Assembly (NCBI GenBank): GCA_021818955.1
Contig: JAKASR010000014.1
Location: 1 to 64,000 of the forward strand
From: Acidobacteriota bacterium
GTDB lineage: Bacteria > Acidobacteriota > Terriglobia > Terriglobales > SCQP01
Length of the DNA stretch: 64,000 nt
Reading direction: 5' to 3'
Shown one piece after another: positions 1-8,825 of the stretch (the first letter of the stretch is position 1; every line of letters starts with the position of its first letter). Under the pieces are notes generated by a model. It was given only the letters and a program-made list of their open reading frames with translations. It was not told where the DNA came from and made no database searches. The position numbers were made by a program, and so were the translations under genes.

Positions 1-66
1 CTTCTCGTAGGCCTCGACGAGGGCATCGGCTTCCGCCCGGCTTCGCCGTGCTGGTCGTTTGTTCAT
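1..66 (-). CDS. N-terminus of a probable IS66 accessory protein (TnpA-like), partial
   Basis: Minus-strand ATG at 66 gives the peptide MNKRPARRSRAEADALVEAY before the frame leaves the window after two more residues. A basic start followed by an R-x-E-x-x-x-L-V-x-x-(Y/W)-E helix is what the helix-turn-helix accessory protein (TnpA) of IS66-type elements normally begins with; that protein accompanies TnpB and the TnpC transposase. Only 22 residues are visible, so another small DNA-binding protein is possible. The IS66-like terminus 60 bp upstream supports the call. Confidence 0.45.
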   Translation of the reverse strand, partial: MNKRPARRSRAEADALVEAYEK

Positions 67-126
67 GCCTGCCAGTTCAGCACGGCTTTGGCTGCTGATC
101 TACCCTGTGTTTGCTCTAACGCTTAC
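1..126 (-). mobile_element. Partial IS66-like insertion sequence end
   Basis: Read on the minus strand, the segment starts at 126 with GTAAGCG, the terminal sequence typical of IS66-family inverted repeats. About 60 bp further in, a reading frame opens that looks like the small IS66 accessory protein. Only one end is in the window, so neither the second inverted repeat nor an 8-bp target duplication can be checked. The family assignment is an inference from the terminus plus the 22-residue peptide. Confidence 0.5.
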
Positions 127-225
127 GGTCTTTTGCCAACCCCACTTCTCTATCTGCTGCCGGGGCGCCTATAAACTCGTAATCGGAAAGCACTGATGAC
201 CGACATCAGTATATGCTCCGAGCTA

Positions 226-253
226 TTCAAGCCCGATCCGCATCTGATATAGT
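226..253 (+). promoter_or_regulatory. Possible promoter of the mosaic lipoprotein gene
   Basis: TTCAAG at 226-231 and TATAGT at 248-253 are separated by 16 bp, about 53 bp before the ATG at 307. The -35 match is poor, so this is only a candidate. The rest of 127-306 shows no gene. Confidence 0.25.
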
Positions 254-306
254 GTTTTGTCTTTCCATTCCGCACTTGAGCCTCCGTTTACAAAGGCTGA
301 CGCCAC

Positions 307-3300
307 ATGAATTTGCGCAGTAGCTTCTCGCTCATCGCATGCCAGATCGCGGCCGGTTTGCTGATTGCCTGCGGAGGCGGCAGCTCATCGCCGCCGACGC
401 CACCCGTGAATGCACCCGACGTCAGCTTCTCGCCCTCCAGCCTGAGTTTTGGCAATCAGAACGTCAACACCACCAGTTCGACGCAAACGGTAGTGTTGAG
501 CAACACCGGCAACGCGGCGCTCAGCATTTCCGGCATCGCCATCAACGGCACGAACCCGGCGGATTTTGCACAGACCAACAATTGCGGCACTTCCCTTTCC
601 GCCGGCGCCAATTGCACCTTCAACCTCAGCTTTACCCCCACGGCCTCGGGCTCGCGTTCCGCCAGCCTGGCGGTTACCGACAATGCCAGCGGCAGCCCGC
701 AGAGTGTCGCGCTTTCGGGAACGGGCGCAGCGCCCGCCGTCACCCTCTCATCGAGCAGCGTGAGCTTCAGCAATCAGAATGTCGGCACGACCAGCGCGGC
801 CCAGACGGTCAAGCTGAGCAACAGCGGCAATGCCGGCTTGACGCTAACCACGATCGCCATCAGCGGCGCCAACGCCGGCGATTTTTCGCAAGCCAACAAC
901 TGCGGGGCCACGCTGGCCGCCGGCGCCGACTGCAACCTGAATATCAGTTTCACGCCCACCGCCGCCGGATCGCGCGCGGCGACACTAGACCTGACCGATA
1001 ATGCCGCCGGCAGCCCGCAGAGCATCACCCTGGCCGGGACCGGCGTCATCCCCATCGTGGTCAATGTTGCTCCCTCGTCGGCCAGCGTGCAGACCGGCGG
1101 CACACAACAATTCACCGCCACCATTAGCGGCAGTTCCAACACCGCCGTCACCTGGAGCGTCAACGGCACGACGGGCGGGAACGCGACCGTGGGCACCATC
1201 ACCGCGGGCGGGCTCTACACCGCGCCCGCCGCCGTGCCCAACCCCGCCAGCGTCACGGTGACCGCGACCAGCGCGGCCGACGGCACCAGTTCCGGCTCGT
1301 CCAGCGTGACCATCACCGGCGTACCCGGGGCCAGCGTGTCCAGCAACAATGTGAGCTTCGGCGGGGTCGCCGTCGGCTATACCAGTCCGGCGCAAGCCAT
1401 AGAGGTCAGCAGCACCGGCACGGGTCCGCTGGCGATCAGCAGCATCGGACTGAGCGGCTCGAGCGATTTTCGTCAATACAACAATTGCCCGGTGGGGGGC
1501 ACGCTTTCGTCCGGCGCCAGTTGCATGATCAACGTCATGCTGCATCCCACGCAATCCACTCCCGCCGAAACCGCCACGCTCACCATTGCCGACAATGCCA
1601 CGGGCGGCACGCAAACCGCCCTGCTCGCCGGAGCGGGATATAGCGAAATCATGTCCGTCACGCCGGTTACCGTAACGGTGGATACCAACGATACGGTGCC
1701 TTTCCTGCAACGGCTGACCGGCGTAGCCAATACCGCCGTGACCTGGAGCGTCAACGGCATTCCGGGCGGGAATTACACCGTTGGCACCATTACCGGCGGT
1801 GGAGTATATACCGCTCCTTCCAGCGTGCCATCGCCCAACACCGTCACGGTATCGGTCACCAGCCAGGCCGCGCCCTCGTTAACCGCCAACGCCACCGTGA
1901 CCCTCCAGCCGGCGGCGGTCGCGGTGCTGGTCTCGCCGGCTTCCGCCAGCGTGGCGGCCGGCGCCACCGAAACCCTCACCGCCAACATCATCAACGGCGG
2001 CGGCAATACCGCGGTCACCTGGACGGTGGACGGCGTGGCCAACGGCAACTCCAGCGTGGGAACGATTACCAGCACGGACAGCAATGAGGATGCGGTCACC
2101 TACACCGCGCCCGCCACCCCGCCATCCAGTCCAGTGACCATCGTCGCCACCAGCAGCGCCGATAGCTCGAAATCCGCCAGCCTTTCGCTAACCATCGCCA
2201 GCGGGAGCGCCCTGACGATAACCGGCGTGGATAAAAGCACGCTGCAGCCATTCAACCTGCTTACTCTTTCCGGCTCGGGATTCAATCCGCAAGCCACACC
2301 CCAGGTGACCTTTTCCGATGCCAGCGGATACTCGGTGACGGTCTCGCCCTCGGTGGTGAACGCCAACAGCCTAGCCGTTGCCGTGCCGCCTTATTTCGAC
2401 GTTTCGAGCGGAACGCTGGCCGCGGGCACGGTCAACCTGCAGGTTTCGGAAACCATTGACGGCAGTCAGGCCACTTCCAATACTTATACGGGCTTCCAAA
2501 TCCAAAACCTGCCCACCCTGACCGCGCCGGCCGGCTCGATAACCTTAGCGCTGTTGAACTCGCTGCAGCAGTTCCAGGCTTCGCTGCAAAGTTATTTGAA
2601 CTACACCAATCCCGGCAGCTCGTTGAACACCCTGGAAATGACGAGCGCGCTGGCCAACGCCAACAGCAGCCTGAATACCTTCATCGCCAACGTCTATAAC
2701 GTGGTCCACAACCCCACCAACACCTTTACGCTGGGCATGGTATCGGGGAAGATGCTGACCATCGGCGAGAACGAGCTAGCCACCAGCGATCGCATGCTGG
2801 CCGGGATGCTGGCGGCGCAGGCAGCCGCCGGATATGTGGATGCTCCAGAAGCGGGGAGCCAAGCCTCCGGCGCCAGCGATATTCTGGCTACCCTAACCGC
2901 GCAAGCCACCGAACAACAAACCGCCAGCGACGGTTATGTCCAGCAATCGCTCTGGGGAAATGCCGTGGCGCAAGCGTTCGACACCGCCTTTACAGTAGTG
3001 GGCGGCGCGGCGGCGGTGGGAGTGGGGGTGGGGGCGTTACTACTCGGGCCGGAAGCGGTGGCGATGACCGCCGCCGCCGTCGGCGGCTACATGCTCTACG
3101 CCACGGTAGTCAGCAGCGGCGGACTGACAGCGATCGGCGCCTCCTTTGGAGAAGGCAGCGCCTATGGCCGGGCGCTGGTGCAAGAAGGCGTCAAGCTCGC
3201 GGATGATTACATGAAAGACGCGCTCACCAGCACCGTCGTGAGCACCACTTTCGGTGAAACCGCGGGCAACCTGTTTGATATCGTCACCAACGCAAACGAG

Positions 3301-3999
3301 CTGCACCATGCGCTGGTGAACGCCCCGCCATTGAATGGCGCTCCCAGCACCGCCTCGATGTATACCCTGAACGTATCCACCACGGGCGCGGGCAGCGGCA
3401 CCCTGGTTTCCTCGCCGGGCGGCATCGTTTGCGGGAACCAATCCTTTAGCTGCACCGCCTCATATCCCGCGGGAACGACGGTGTACCTGTCGAGCCAAGC
3501 GACGGCGGGCTCCAGCCTTTCCAGCTATGGCGGCAACTGCAGCGGCATCAACTGTAGCGTGACCATGAACTCGGACCAGAGCATCACCGCCGACTTCGAA
3601 ACCATCCCGACGCCCGCCAACGCCATCACCTTCACCGGGACGGCCACGGGCACCGTGACGGACGAGGGCCAAGGCGGGTGCAACGGGGGCGCCGGCGGCA
3701 GCGCCAGCTTGAGCGGCAACGCCACCCTGGTGGCGGTTCCGCTCGCCAGCGGCGGCTATTCTTATTCCGGCACGGTGACCTTGTCGGAAGGCTTTGGCAT
3801 TTGCGACGATTACTCCGGCACGTACAGTTTTTCCGGCACCGTGGACTCGCTGAGCGGCGGCAGCACCGCGTTTTACTTCGGCTCGGCGTTTGCCAACGGA
3901 AGCTTCACCGGCGGCAACACCTTTACCGGCACATGGTCGTTTTCGGTGAACGTCGGGCCGGATGTCGCCTCGGGATCGCTGAATTTGACGGCCCCATGA
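307..3999 (+). CDS. Large mosaic lipoprotein with choice-of-anchor D and Ig-like repeats
   Basis: A 1230-residue secreted protein. A signal peptide ends in the lipobox LIAC (Cys about residue 22), so it should be lipid-anchored. In order come two choice-of-anchor D (ASPM/SPD-2/Hydin-like) domains of about 100 residues, a bacterial Ig-like domain with the TWSVNG..GTI..GLYTAP pattern, a third anchor-D domain, two more Ig-like units, and an IPT/TIG-like domain near 640-740. A helical, alanine-rich region (about 750-1010) follows and contains a Gly/Ala/Val hydrophobic stretch. After it come an InlB-B-like repeat rich in cysteine pairs and a final Gly/Ser/Thr beta-rich domain. Such mosaics are common in Acidobacteriota; surface adhesion or matrix binding is inferred, not shown. 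The ribosome site is weak. Confidence 0.8.
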   Translation: MNLRSSFSLIACQIAAGLLIACGGGSSSPPTPPVNAPDVSFSPSSLSFGNQNVNTTSSTQTVVLSNTGNAALSISGIAINGTNPADFAQTNNCGTSLSAGANCTFNLSFTPTASGSRSASLAVTDNASGSPQSVALSGTGAAPAVTLSSSSVSFSNQNVGTTSAAQTVKLSNSGNAGLTLTTIAISGANAGDFSQANNCGATLAAGADCNLNISFTPTAAGSRAATLDLTDNAAGSPQSITLAGTGVIPIVVNVAPSSASVQTGGTQQFTATISGSSNTAVTWSVNGTTGGNATVGTITAGGLYTAPAAVPNPASVTVTATSAADGTSSGSSSVTITGVPGASVSSNNVSFGGVAVGYTSPAQAIEVSSTGTGPLAISSIGLSGSSDFRQYNNCPVGGTLSSGASCMINVMLHPTQSTPAETATLTIADNATGGTQTALLAGAGYSEIMSVTPVTVTVDTNDTVPFLQRLTGVANTAVTWSVNGIPGGNYTVGTITGGGVYTAPSSVPSPNTVTVSVTSQAAPSLTANATVTLQPAAVAVLVSPASASVAAGATETLTANIINGGGNTAVTWTVDGVANGNSSVGTITSTDSNEDAVTYTAPATPPSSPVTIVATSSADSSKSASLSLTIASGSALTITGVDKSTLQPFNLLTLSGSGFNPQATPQVTFSDASGYSVTVSPSVVNANSLAVAVPPYFDVSSGTLAAGTVNLQVSETIDGSQATSNTYTGFQIQNLPTLTAPAGSITLALLNSLQQFQASLQSYLNYTNPGSSLNTLEMTSALANANSSLNTFIANVYNVVHNPTNTFTLGMVSGKMLTIGENELATSDRMLAGMLAAQAAAGYVDAPEAGSQASGASDILATLTAQATEQQTASDGYVQQSLWGNAVAQAFDTAFTVVGGAAAVGVGVGALLLGPEAVAMTAAAVGGYMLYATVVSSGGLTAIGASFGEGSAYGRALVQEGVKLADDYMKDALTSTVVSTTFGETAGNLFDIVTNANELHHALVNAPPLNGAPSTASMYTLNVSTTGAGSGTLVSSPGGIVCGNQSFSCTASYPAGTTVYLSSQATAGSSLSSYGGNCSGINCSVTMNSDQSITADFETIPTPANAITFTGTATGTVTDEGQGGCNGGAGGSASLSGNATLVAVPLASGGYSYSGTVTLSEGFGICDDYSGTYSFSGTVDSLSGGSTAFYFGSAFANGSFTGGNTFTGTWSFSVNVGPDVASGSLNLTAP

Positions 4000-4023
4000 A
4001 GCAAGAAGGGCGAAGCGGCCGAT

Positions 4024-5052
4024 TTATTGCCGCGCCAGCATCTGCAACGTCTGCATCACGGTTCGCCCGACGACGCGGAAGCTGTGCGGGCTGAGTTTAT
4101 CCATGGTATCCCGCGGCGAATGCCACCAGCGGCCGAAGACGTTCCGATTGCCCGGCCCGTATGTGGCGTCGATTAAATCCACCGACGGAATGCCGACATG
4201 CAGAAATGCCAGATGGTCGTCTTCAATGGCGATGGAATTCTGAAAAAAGTACTTGGAATAGCCCAATTTTTCCGCCGCAGAGGCGACAAAATCATTGATC
4301 CATTGCGTCGATTGCGTTTCCCGCCCGATGTCGAGGTTTTTGTCGCCGATCATATCCACCAGAATCAGCGCATGGATGCGCGGCGCGACGCCTTGCGTCC
4401 GCCAGAGCGCGGCCAGTTGCCGGCTGCCATAAGTGCCATCGGTACGCGTCCAATGCACCACGTCTTCCTCGCCGTCTAAAAACACCACCCAGACGGGCAC
4501 CTGCAACGGATGCTTCGCCAGCACCGCCGCGGCTTCCAGCGGCAGACCGGTGCTGGAGCCGCCGTCATTGGCGCCGACAAAGTGGAATTTTTCGATTTTG
4601 GTGTCGTAATGCCCGCACAGCACCAGAATTTGACCGGTGCGCGGCCCGAATTTGGCGATGATATTGTTCTCCGGCATGGGGCCTTTAGGAGTATGCGCGG
4701 TAAAGCGGTCCTGCACGATGCGGGCGTGATCCTGGCGCAGATTGGCGAGGATATAGGCGACCATGCGGCGATGCGCCGCCGAGCCTGGCGGCCGCGGCCC
4801 GAAATCCACCACCGCGCGCGTGTAGGCGTAGGCTTGCCGCCCGCTGAAGGCATTGGCGAGCGATACGGCCGGCGAGGCATGCGTTTGCGCCGCCGCCGGT
4901 TTGGACGCCGCCGCCGCATGCGCGATCGCCGCCGGCACGCGATGGCCGTCCGTGGCTGATCCGGTCGCGGGAGCGCGGCCTGAAGCGCAACTTGAAAACG
5001 GCGCCAGCATCAAAGCGGCCATTCCCAGGGCAAAGAACATGCGTGAGATCAT
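4024..5052 (-). CDS. M28-family peptidase, glutaminyl-peptide cyclotransferase type
   Basis: A 342-residue exported protein with a hydrophobic N-terminus ending at FSSC (Cys22), possibly a lipoprotein. The zinc-binding pattern of the M28 family is visible: GHYD (His148), the ANDGGSS aspartate (Asp163), the DGEED acidic pair (about 195-196) and a later DDH. The segment after DGEED, with TDGTYGSRQLAALW, resembles animal glutaminyl cyclase rather than aminopeptidases. It probably cyclises N-terminal glutamine to pyroglutamate on exported proteins, or acts as an aminopeptidase. It converges on the lipoprotein gene and leaves only a short gap. Confidence 0.8.
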   Translation of the reverse strand: MISRMFFALGMAALMLAPFSSCASGRAPATGSATDGHRVPAAIAHAAAASKPAAAQTHASPAVSLANAFSGRQAYAYTRAVVDFGPRPPGSAAHRRMVAYILANLRQDHARIVQDRFTAHTPKGPMPENNIIAKFGPRTGQILVLCGHYDTKIEKFHFVGANDGGSSTGLPLEAAAVLAKHPLQVPVWVVFLDGEEDVVHWTRTDGTYGSRQLAALWRTQGVAPRIHALILVDMIGDKNLDIGRETQSTQWINDFVASAAEKLGYSKYFFQNSIAIEDDHLAFLHVGIPSVDLIDATYGPGNRNVFGRWWHSPRDTMDKLSPHSFRVVGRTVMQTLQMLARQ

Positions 5053-5226
5053 CTGGCCTCATTCTAACTTGTCTGTATTTTGCCCGCACGCTTCATGCAG
5101 CCGGGCGCAATGCCCGCGGCTGAACTTATAAAAACGCCGGGGCTCCAGCCGCACGGGCAGCCTTTGGGCTTGCAATCCCACTGTATTTATGTTTTGCTAC
5201 ATAACGCTGAATGCTGGAGGCGCGCC

Positions 5227-5769
5227 ATGGCCATGCGCTGCAAACTCTTTTCACTCGCGTTATGCCTTTTCCTCTTGCCGGGCTTATGCGCAACCCGCGC
5301 TTCCGCGGCGCAGCCCAAGCTGGCGCTCATCACCGCCCCAAAACGGCTGAAGAGCACGGTGCCGGGCAGTTTCTATCTGGAAGGCGACGCCATTCCGGTG
5401 GAAATGTATCATGCCGTCTTGCTGCAAGCCGGACGCAAGCAGTTCATTATCGCGCTGCTGGCCACCAGCGGCTACAGCTCCAATGTCCGGCAAAAATATC
5501 TGGGCATGATCATTTCCGAGGGCCGCTTTCGCCTGAACACCCTGCGGCTGGGCATTGGCAGTTACGGTTTCGGCCTGGCGACGATTCATCAGAACGGAAA
5601 GACGAAAACCGTATTGCGCCTCTTCAACCAGGCCGGCCGCCAAGTCGGACAAAGCCCGGTGCGCTGGGATAGCCATATGGCGCATCCCTCGCCCATTCAA
5701 GCGGCGCCGGGCAAAAGCGGTTCCGTCCGCATTTATTTGGGACGCCATTGGCTAAGGCTGCGGCCGTAA
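5227..5769 (+). CDS. Small exported protein of unknown function
   Basis: 180 residues. I start it at the ATG at 5227, which has GGAGG 7 bp upstream and begins directly with a clear Sec signal peptide ending near ARASA. The frame is open further upstream, but that part looks non-coding. The mature part is basic and beta-rich (repeated aromatic/hydrophobic alternation, no cysteines). I recognise no family. It ends 11 bp before the convergent acetate kinase gene. Confidence 0.65.
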   Translation: MAMRCKLFSLALCLFLLPGLCATRASAAQPKLALITAPKRLKSTVPGSFYLEGDAIPVEMYHAVLLQAGRKQFIIALLATSGYSSNVRQKYLGMIISEGRFRLNTLRLGIGSYGFGLATIHQNGKTKTVLRLFNQAGRQVGQSPVRWDSHMAHPSPIQAAPGKSGSVRIYLGRHWLRLRP

Positions 5770-5780
5770 ACGTTTCGCGC

Positions 5781-6995
5781 TCAACTTTCAGCCCGCTGCA
5801 GACAAGCCAGCGTCTCTTCCGCGATGCCGCGCTCTTCATCGGTAGGGATCACCCAAACTTCAGGCTTATTGCCGGCTGCACTGAGCCGCGCGGCCTTGCC
5901 GATGGCATTTGCATTCGCCGACTGGTCGATGCTCGGCAGCAGCGCGGGCAGCAGGCCGCAGACCCGGGCGCGGACTTCGGGCGCATGCTCGCCGATACCG
6001 CCGGAAAAGATGACCGCGTCGGCGCCGCCCAGCACTCCGTGATAGGCGCCAATGGTTAAGGCAATGCGATAGCAAAACGCCTCGACGGCCAGGAGCGCGC
6101 GCTGATTGCCACTCCGAATCGCGCGCAAAAGCTCGCGCATATCGCCGGCGACGCCGGCAATGCCCGCCATGCCGCTCTCGTGATTGAGCCTGGCTTCCGC
6201 CTCGCCGGGCGTCATGCGGAAATGTTTCAGGATGTACAGCAGCGTTCCCGGGCCGATGTCGCCGGAGCGGGAGCCCATGATCAGCCCTTCCAGCGGGGTA
6301 AAGCCCATGGTCGTATCCACCGATTTGCCGCGGTCGATGGCGCAAATCGAACAGCCATTGCCGAGATGACAGGTAATCAGCTTGAAGCTTTCAGGCGGCT
6401 GCCGCCGCAGCGCGGCGTAGCGGCGCATGAGGCAGCCATGCGAGATGCCGTGAAAGCCATAGCGCCGGATCCGCTCCTTTTCCCGCCAGGCCCAGGGCAA
6501 GCCGTACAGATAGGCGCGCGCCGGCAGGGTGTGGTGAAAAGCGGTGTCGAACACGGCGACCTGCCGCGCGCGCGGCAGGCGCCGGCGGGCGGCGGCGTAA
6601 ACTTGCAGGTTGACGGGATTATGCAACGGGGCCAGCTCGTTATAAGCCGCAATTTTACGGGCGGTGTCCTCATCGAGCGCCGTCGCCCGGCGAAACTCCT
6701 CGCCGCCATGCACAATGCGATGGCCGACGGCGTGAATCGCGCCGGCGCGCGCCAGCACGCCTTCGCCATCCAGCCAATCCAAAACCGCGTGCAGCGCCGC
6801 ATCGTGATCGGCAACCGGCAGGTTGCGAGCGGCATCCGGCCGCCCGGCGCGCCAGGTATCGAGCCGCGCTTCCGGCATGCCGATGCGCTCGACCACGCCC
6901 CCGAGCAACGGATCAGACCGCAAGCCATTCCGACCGGCCGCGAAGAGCCGGAATTTTAAACTCGAGCTGCCGCAATTGAAGACCAGAATCCGCAT
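5781..6995 (-). CDS. ackA: Acetate kinase
   Basis: 404 residues, the usual size for the family. It interconverts acetyl phosphate + ADP and acetate + ATP. Visible signatures are the N-terminal VFNCGSSSLKF, GHRIVHGG, the FDTAFH..LP..Y..P segment, RRYGFHGISH with the catalytic histidine, LGNGCS, MGFTPLEGLIMGSRSGDIGPG (split across the nucleotide site) and SGGIGEHAPEVR. I use the ATG at 6995; a TTG 18 bp upstream is possible, and neither has a good ribosome site. It is last in a minus-strand run with the phosphoketolase gene upstream, which supplies its substrate. Confidence 0.95.
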   Translation of the reverse strand: MRILVFNCGSSSLKFRLFAAGRNGLRSDPLLGGVVERIGMPEARLDTWRAGRPDAARNLPVADHDAALHAVLDWLDGEGVLARAGAIHAVGHRIVHGGEEFRRATALDEDTARKIAAYNELAPLHNPVNLQVYAAARRRLPRARQVAVFDTAFHHTLPARAYLYGLPWAWREKERIRRYGFHGISHGCLMRRYAALRRQPPESFKLITCHLGNGCSICAIDRGKSVDTTMGFTPLEGLIMGSRSGDIGPGTLLYILKHFRMTPGEAEARLNHESGMAGIAGVAGDMRELLRAIRSGNQRALLAVEAFCYRIALTIGAYHGVLGGADAVIFSGGIGEHAPEVRARVCGLLPALLPSIDQSANANAIGKAARLSAAGNKPEVWVIPTDEERGIAEETLACLQRAES

Positions 6996-7022
6996 GGGCG
7001 GGCGTGATTGCAAGGAATAAGA

Positions 7023-8717
7023 TTAGCTTCCAGCGGCCCATTGTCGCTGAATCCAGGCGTAAATGGTCGCGAGCGCCCCCGGCGCGATGGTGACGGGAAT
7101 CCGGGCGTATTCGCTCACCAGCCCGGTGTGGGCGGGTTGAAAGAGGTGATTCAGGCCGGGCAACTCTTTCACCTCAAAATGCCGGTTGCCGCCGGCTACA
7201 AGCGCATTCCGGATCGCGGCCAGGTTGGGCCGCGCCGGCACCTGCAAATCCAAGCTGCCATCCAGAGCCAGCACCGGACAATGGACTTTGGCCAGCGTGG
7301 GCGCGGGATCGTAGCGCAGCATATAACGCAGCCAAGGCAATTCAAGCGTTTTAAGCATGGCATCGATCCGTGCCGGCGGAGCATGGTCGGCGAGCAGTTG
7401 CCGCCGCAACGCCATATCCAAGCGGGGGCCCTGCAGCTTGCCGGCATCAATCGCCAATAGCCGGCGTTCCCGCTTGGCGCTCTGGTTGATATTCGCCGGC
7501 GCCAAGCCCGCCGCCCGCGCCAGCGCCCGCACCTGCTCGACCAACAGCCGCGCGCCGTTTACGCCCGACCCGGCCAGCAGCACAATCAGGGCGACATGCG
7601 GATCGCGGGCCGCCACCATCGGCGCGATCGCGCCGCCTTCGCTATGCCCGATCAGACCAACCTCTTTAGGATTGATTTCCGGCTGCGCCCGTAAATAATT
7701 GAAAGCCGCTTGCGCATCGCCGGCGAAATCGGCGGTGGTGGCGGTCAACTCGCTGCCCTGGGATTCGCCTACGCCGCGCTTGTCATAGCGCAGCACGGCG
7801 ATGCCGCGGCGCGTCAAGTAGTCGGCCAGAACCAGAAATGGTTTATGTCCAAAGATGGTTTCATCACGGTCGTGCGGGCCCGAACCGGCGATTAAGATCA
7901 CGCCGGGAAAAGGTCCCCGGCCGGGCGGCAGGGTGAGCGTGCCGGCCAACCGAATGCCCGCCGCGGCGTTTTCAAACCGCACCTGCTTTTGCAGATAAGG
8001 CAGCGCGCCCCGGGACGCTTGCGGACGCCGGGCTGGCAACGCCGCGCGCTTGAGCCGCAATGGGAAGGTATTGCCGTTTTGCGTCCAGGCGCCGTCGATT
8101 CCGTCCTGCGCCGGGTTGATGGTGCCGGTAAATTTGCCGCCGGTGGCAGCGGAGACCAGCGTCAGGCGATTGCCCTGGCGGACGACGCTGGAAAAGGGCA
8201 CGCCGAAGGCGCCCTGATCAGGAACGTCCATGGTCGCGCGCAGCCCGAGCGCGGTGGTGAAGAAGTGATAAGTCACGGCAAGTTTGACTTGCGGGGTCAC
8301 GATTTCGCCTTGCCAGGCGCCGCCGATATTTGAAGGCTTGGCCGATGCGGCTGTTTTCGCCATGCGATGAAAATTTAAGGGTAGCGATCGGTTTTGCGTC
8401 CAGACGCCGGAGATCGTATTGCCGCCGGGCGAAAGAGTTCCGCGATAGGATCCATGAATCGCGGCGGACGCAAACCGCAACACGGTGCCGGTGAACTCAA
8501 TCGAGCTTATGGGGATGCCCATTGCGCCCTGATCCACGCTATCGAGGCTGCCGGCCCAGGCGCCATCAGGCTGGCGGCGCAGGTGCAGAACCAAGCGCAA
8601 TCGCACCGCACCGACGCGCAGCGTACCCTGCCAGGCGCCGCCCAAGCGTGGCGCCTTGGCTCCCCATGATGTACCCACGGCGAAAAATAAGACCAAACAG
8701 ACAAAGATGTTTTTCAT
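7023..8717 (-). CDS. Exported alpha/beta hydrolase with duplicated N-terminal beta domain
   Basis: 564 residues with a Sec signal peptide. Two similar units of about 100 residues follow (each starting GGAWQG and ending in a GVWTQN or GAWTQN motif). The C-terminal half is a serine hydrolase of the alpha/beta fold with GSGPHDRDE (oxyanion region), the nucleophile elbow GHSEGG, an Asp in LALDGSLD and a terminal GLNHLFQ histidine. This layout is common in secreted acyl-peptide/ester hydrolases; the substrate is unknown. It lies 27 bp upstream of ackA and 108 bp downstream of the phosphoketolase gene, so it is probably cotranscribed with both despite its export. Confidence 0.85.
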   Translation of the reverse strand: MKNIFVCLVLFFAVGTSWGAKAPRLGGAWQGTLRVGAVRLRLVLHLRRQPDGAWAGSLDSVDQGAMGIPISSIEFTGTVLRFASAAIHGSYRGTLSPGGNTISGVWTQNRSLPLNFHRMAKTAASAKPSNIGGAWQGEIVTPQVKLAVTYHFFTTALGLRATMDVPDQGAFGVPFSSVVRQGNRLTLVSAATGGKFTGTINPAQDGIDGAWTQNGNTFPLRLKRAALPARRPQASRGALPYLQKQVRFENAAAGIRLAGTLTLPPGRGPFPGVILIAGSGPHDRDETIFGHKPFLVLADYLTRRGIAVLRYDKRGVGESQGSELTATTADFAGDAQAAFNYLRAQPEINPKEVGLIGHSEGGAIAPMVAARDPHVALIVLLAGSGVNGARLLVEQVRALARAAGLAPANINQSAKRERRLLAIDAGKLQGPRLDMALRRQLLADHAPPARIDAMLKTLELPWLRYMLRYDPAPTLAKVHCPVLALDGSLDLQVPARPNLAAIRNALVAGGNRHFEVKELPGLNHLFQPAHTGLVSEYARIPVTIAPGALATIYAWIQRQWAAGS

Positions 8718-8825
8718 GTCTCAAGTTCCGCGCCGGCGTTTCGCCGGCCGCGCTCGACATGCACATTGTGCGCCTGAAACCAGACAGCGGGAAATGACTT
8801 CGGCCCCAAAGCCGCAAAGGCCCGC

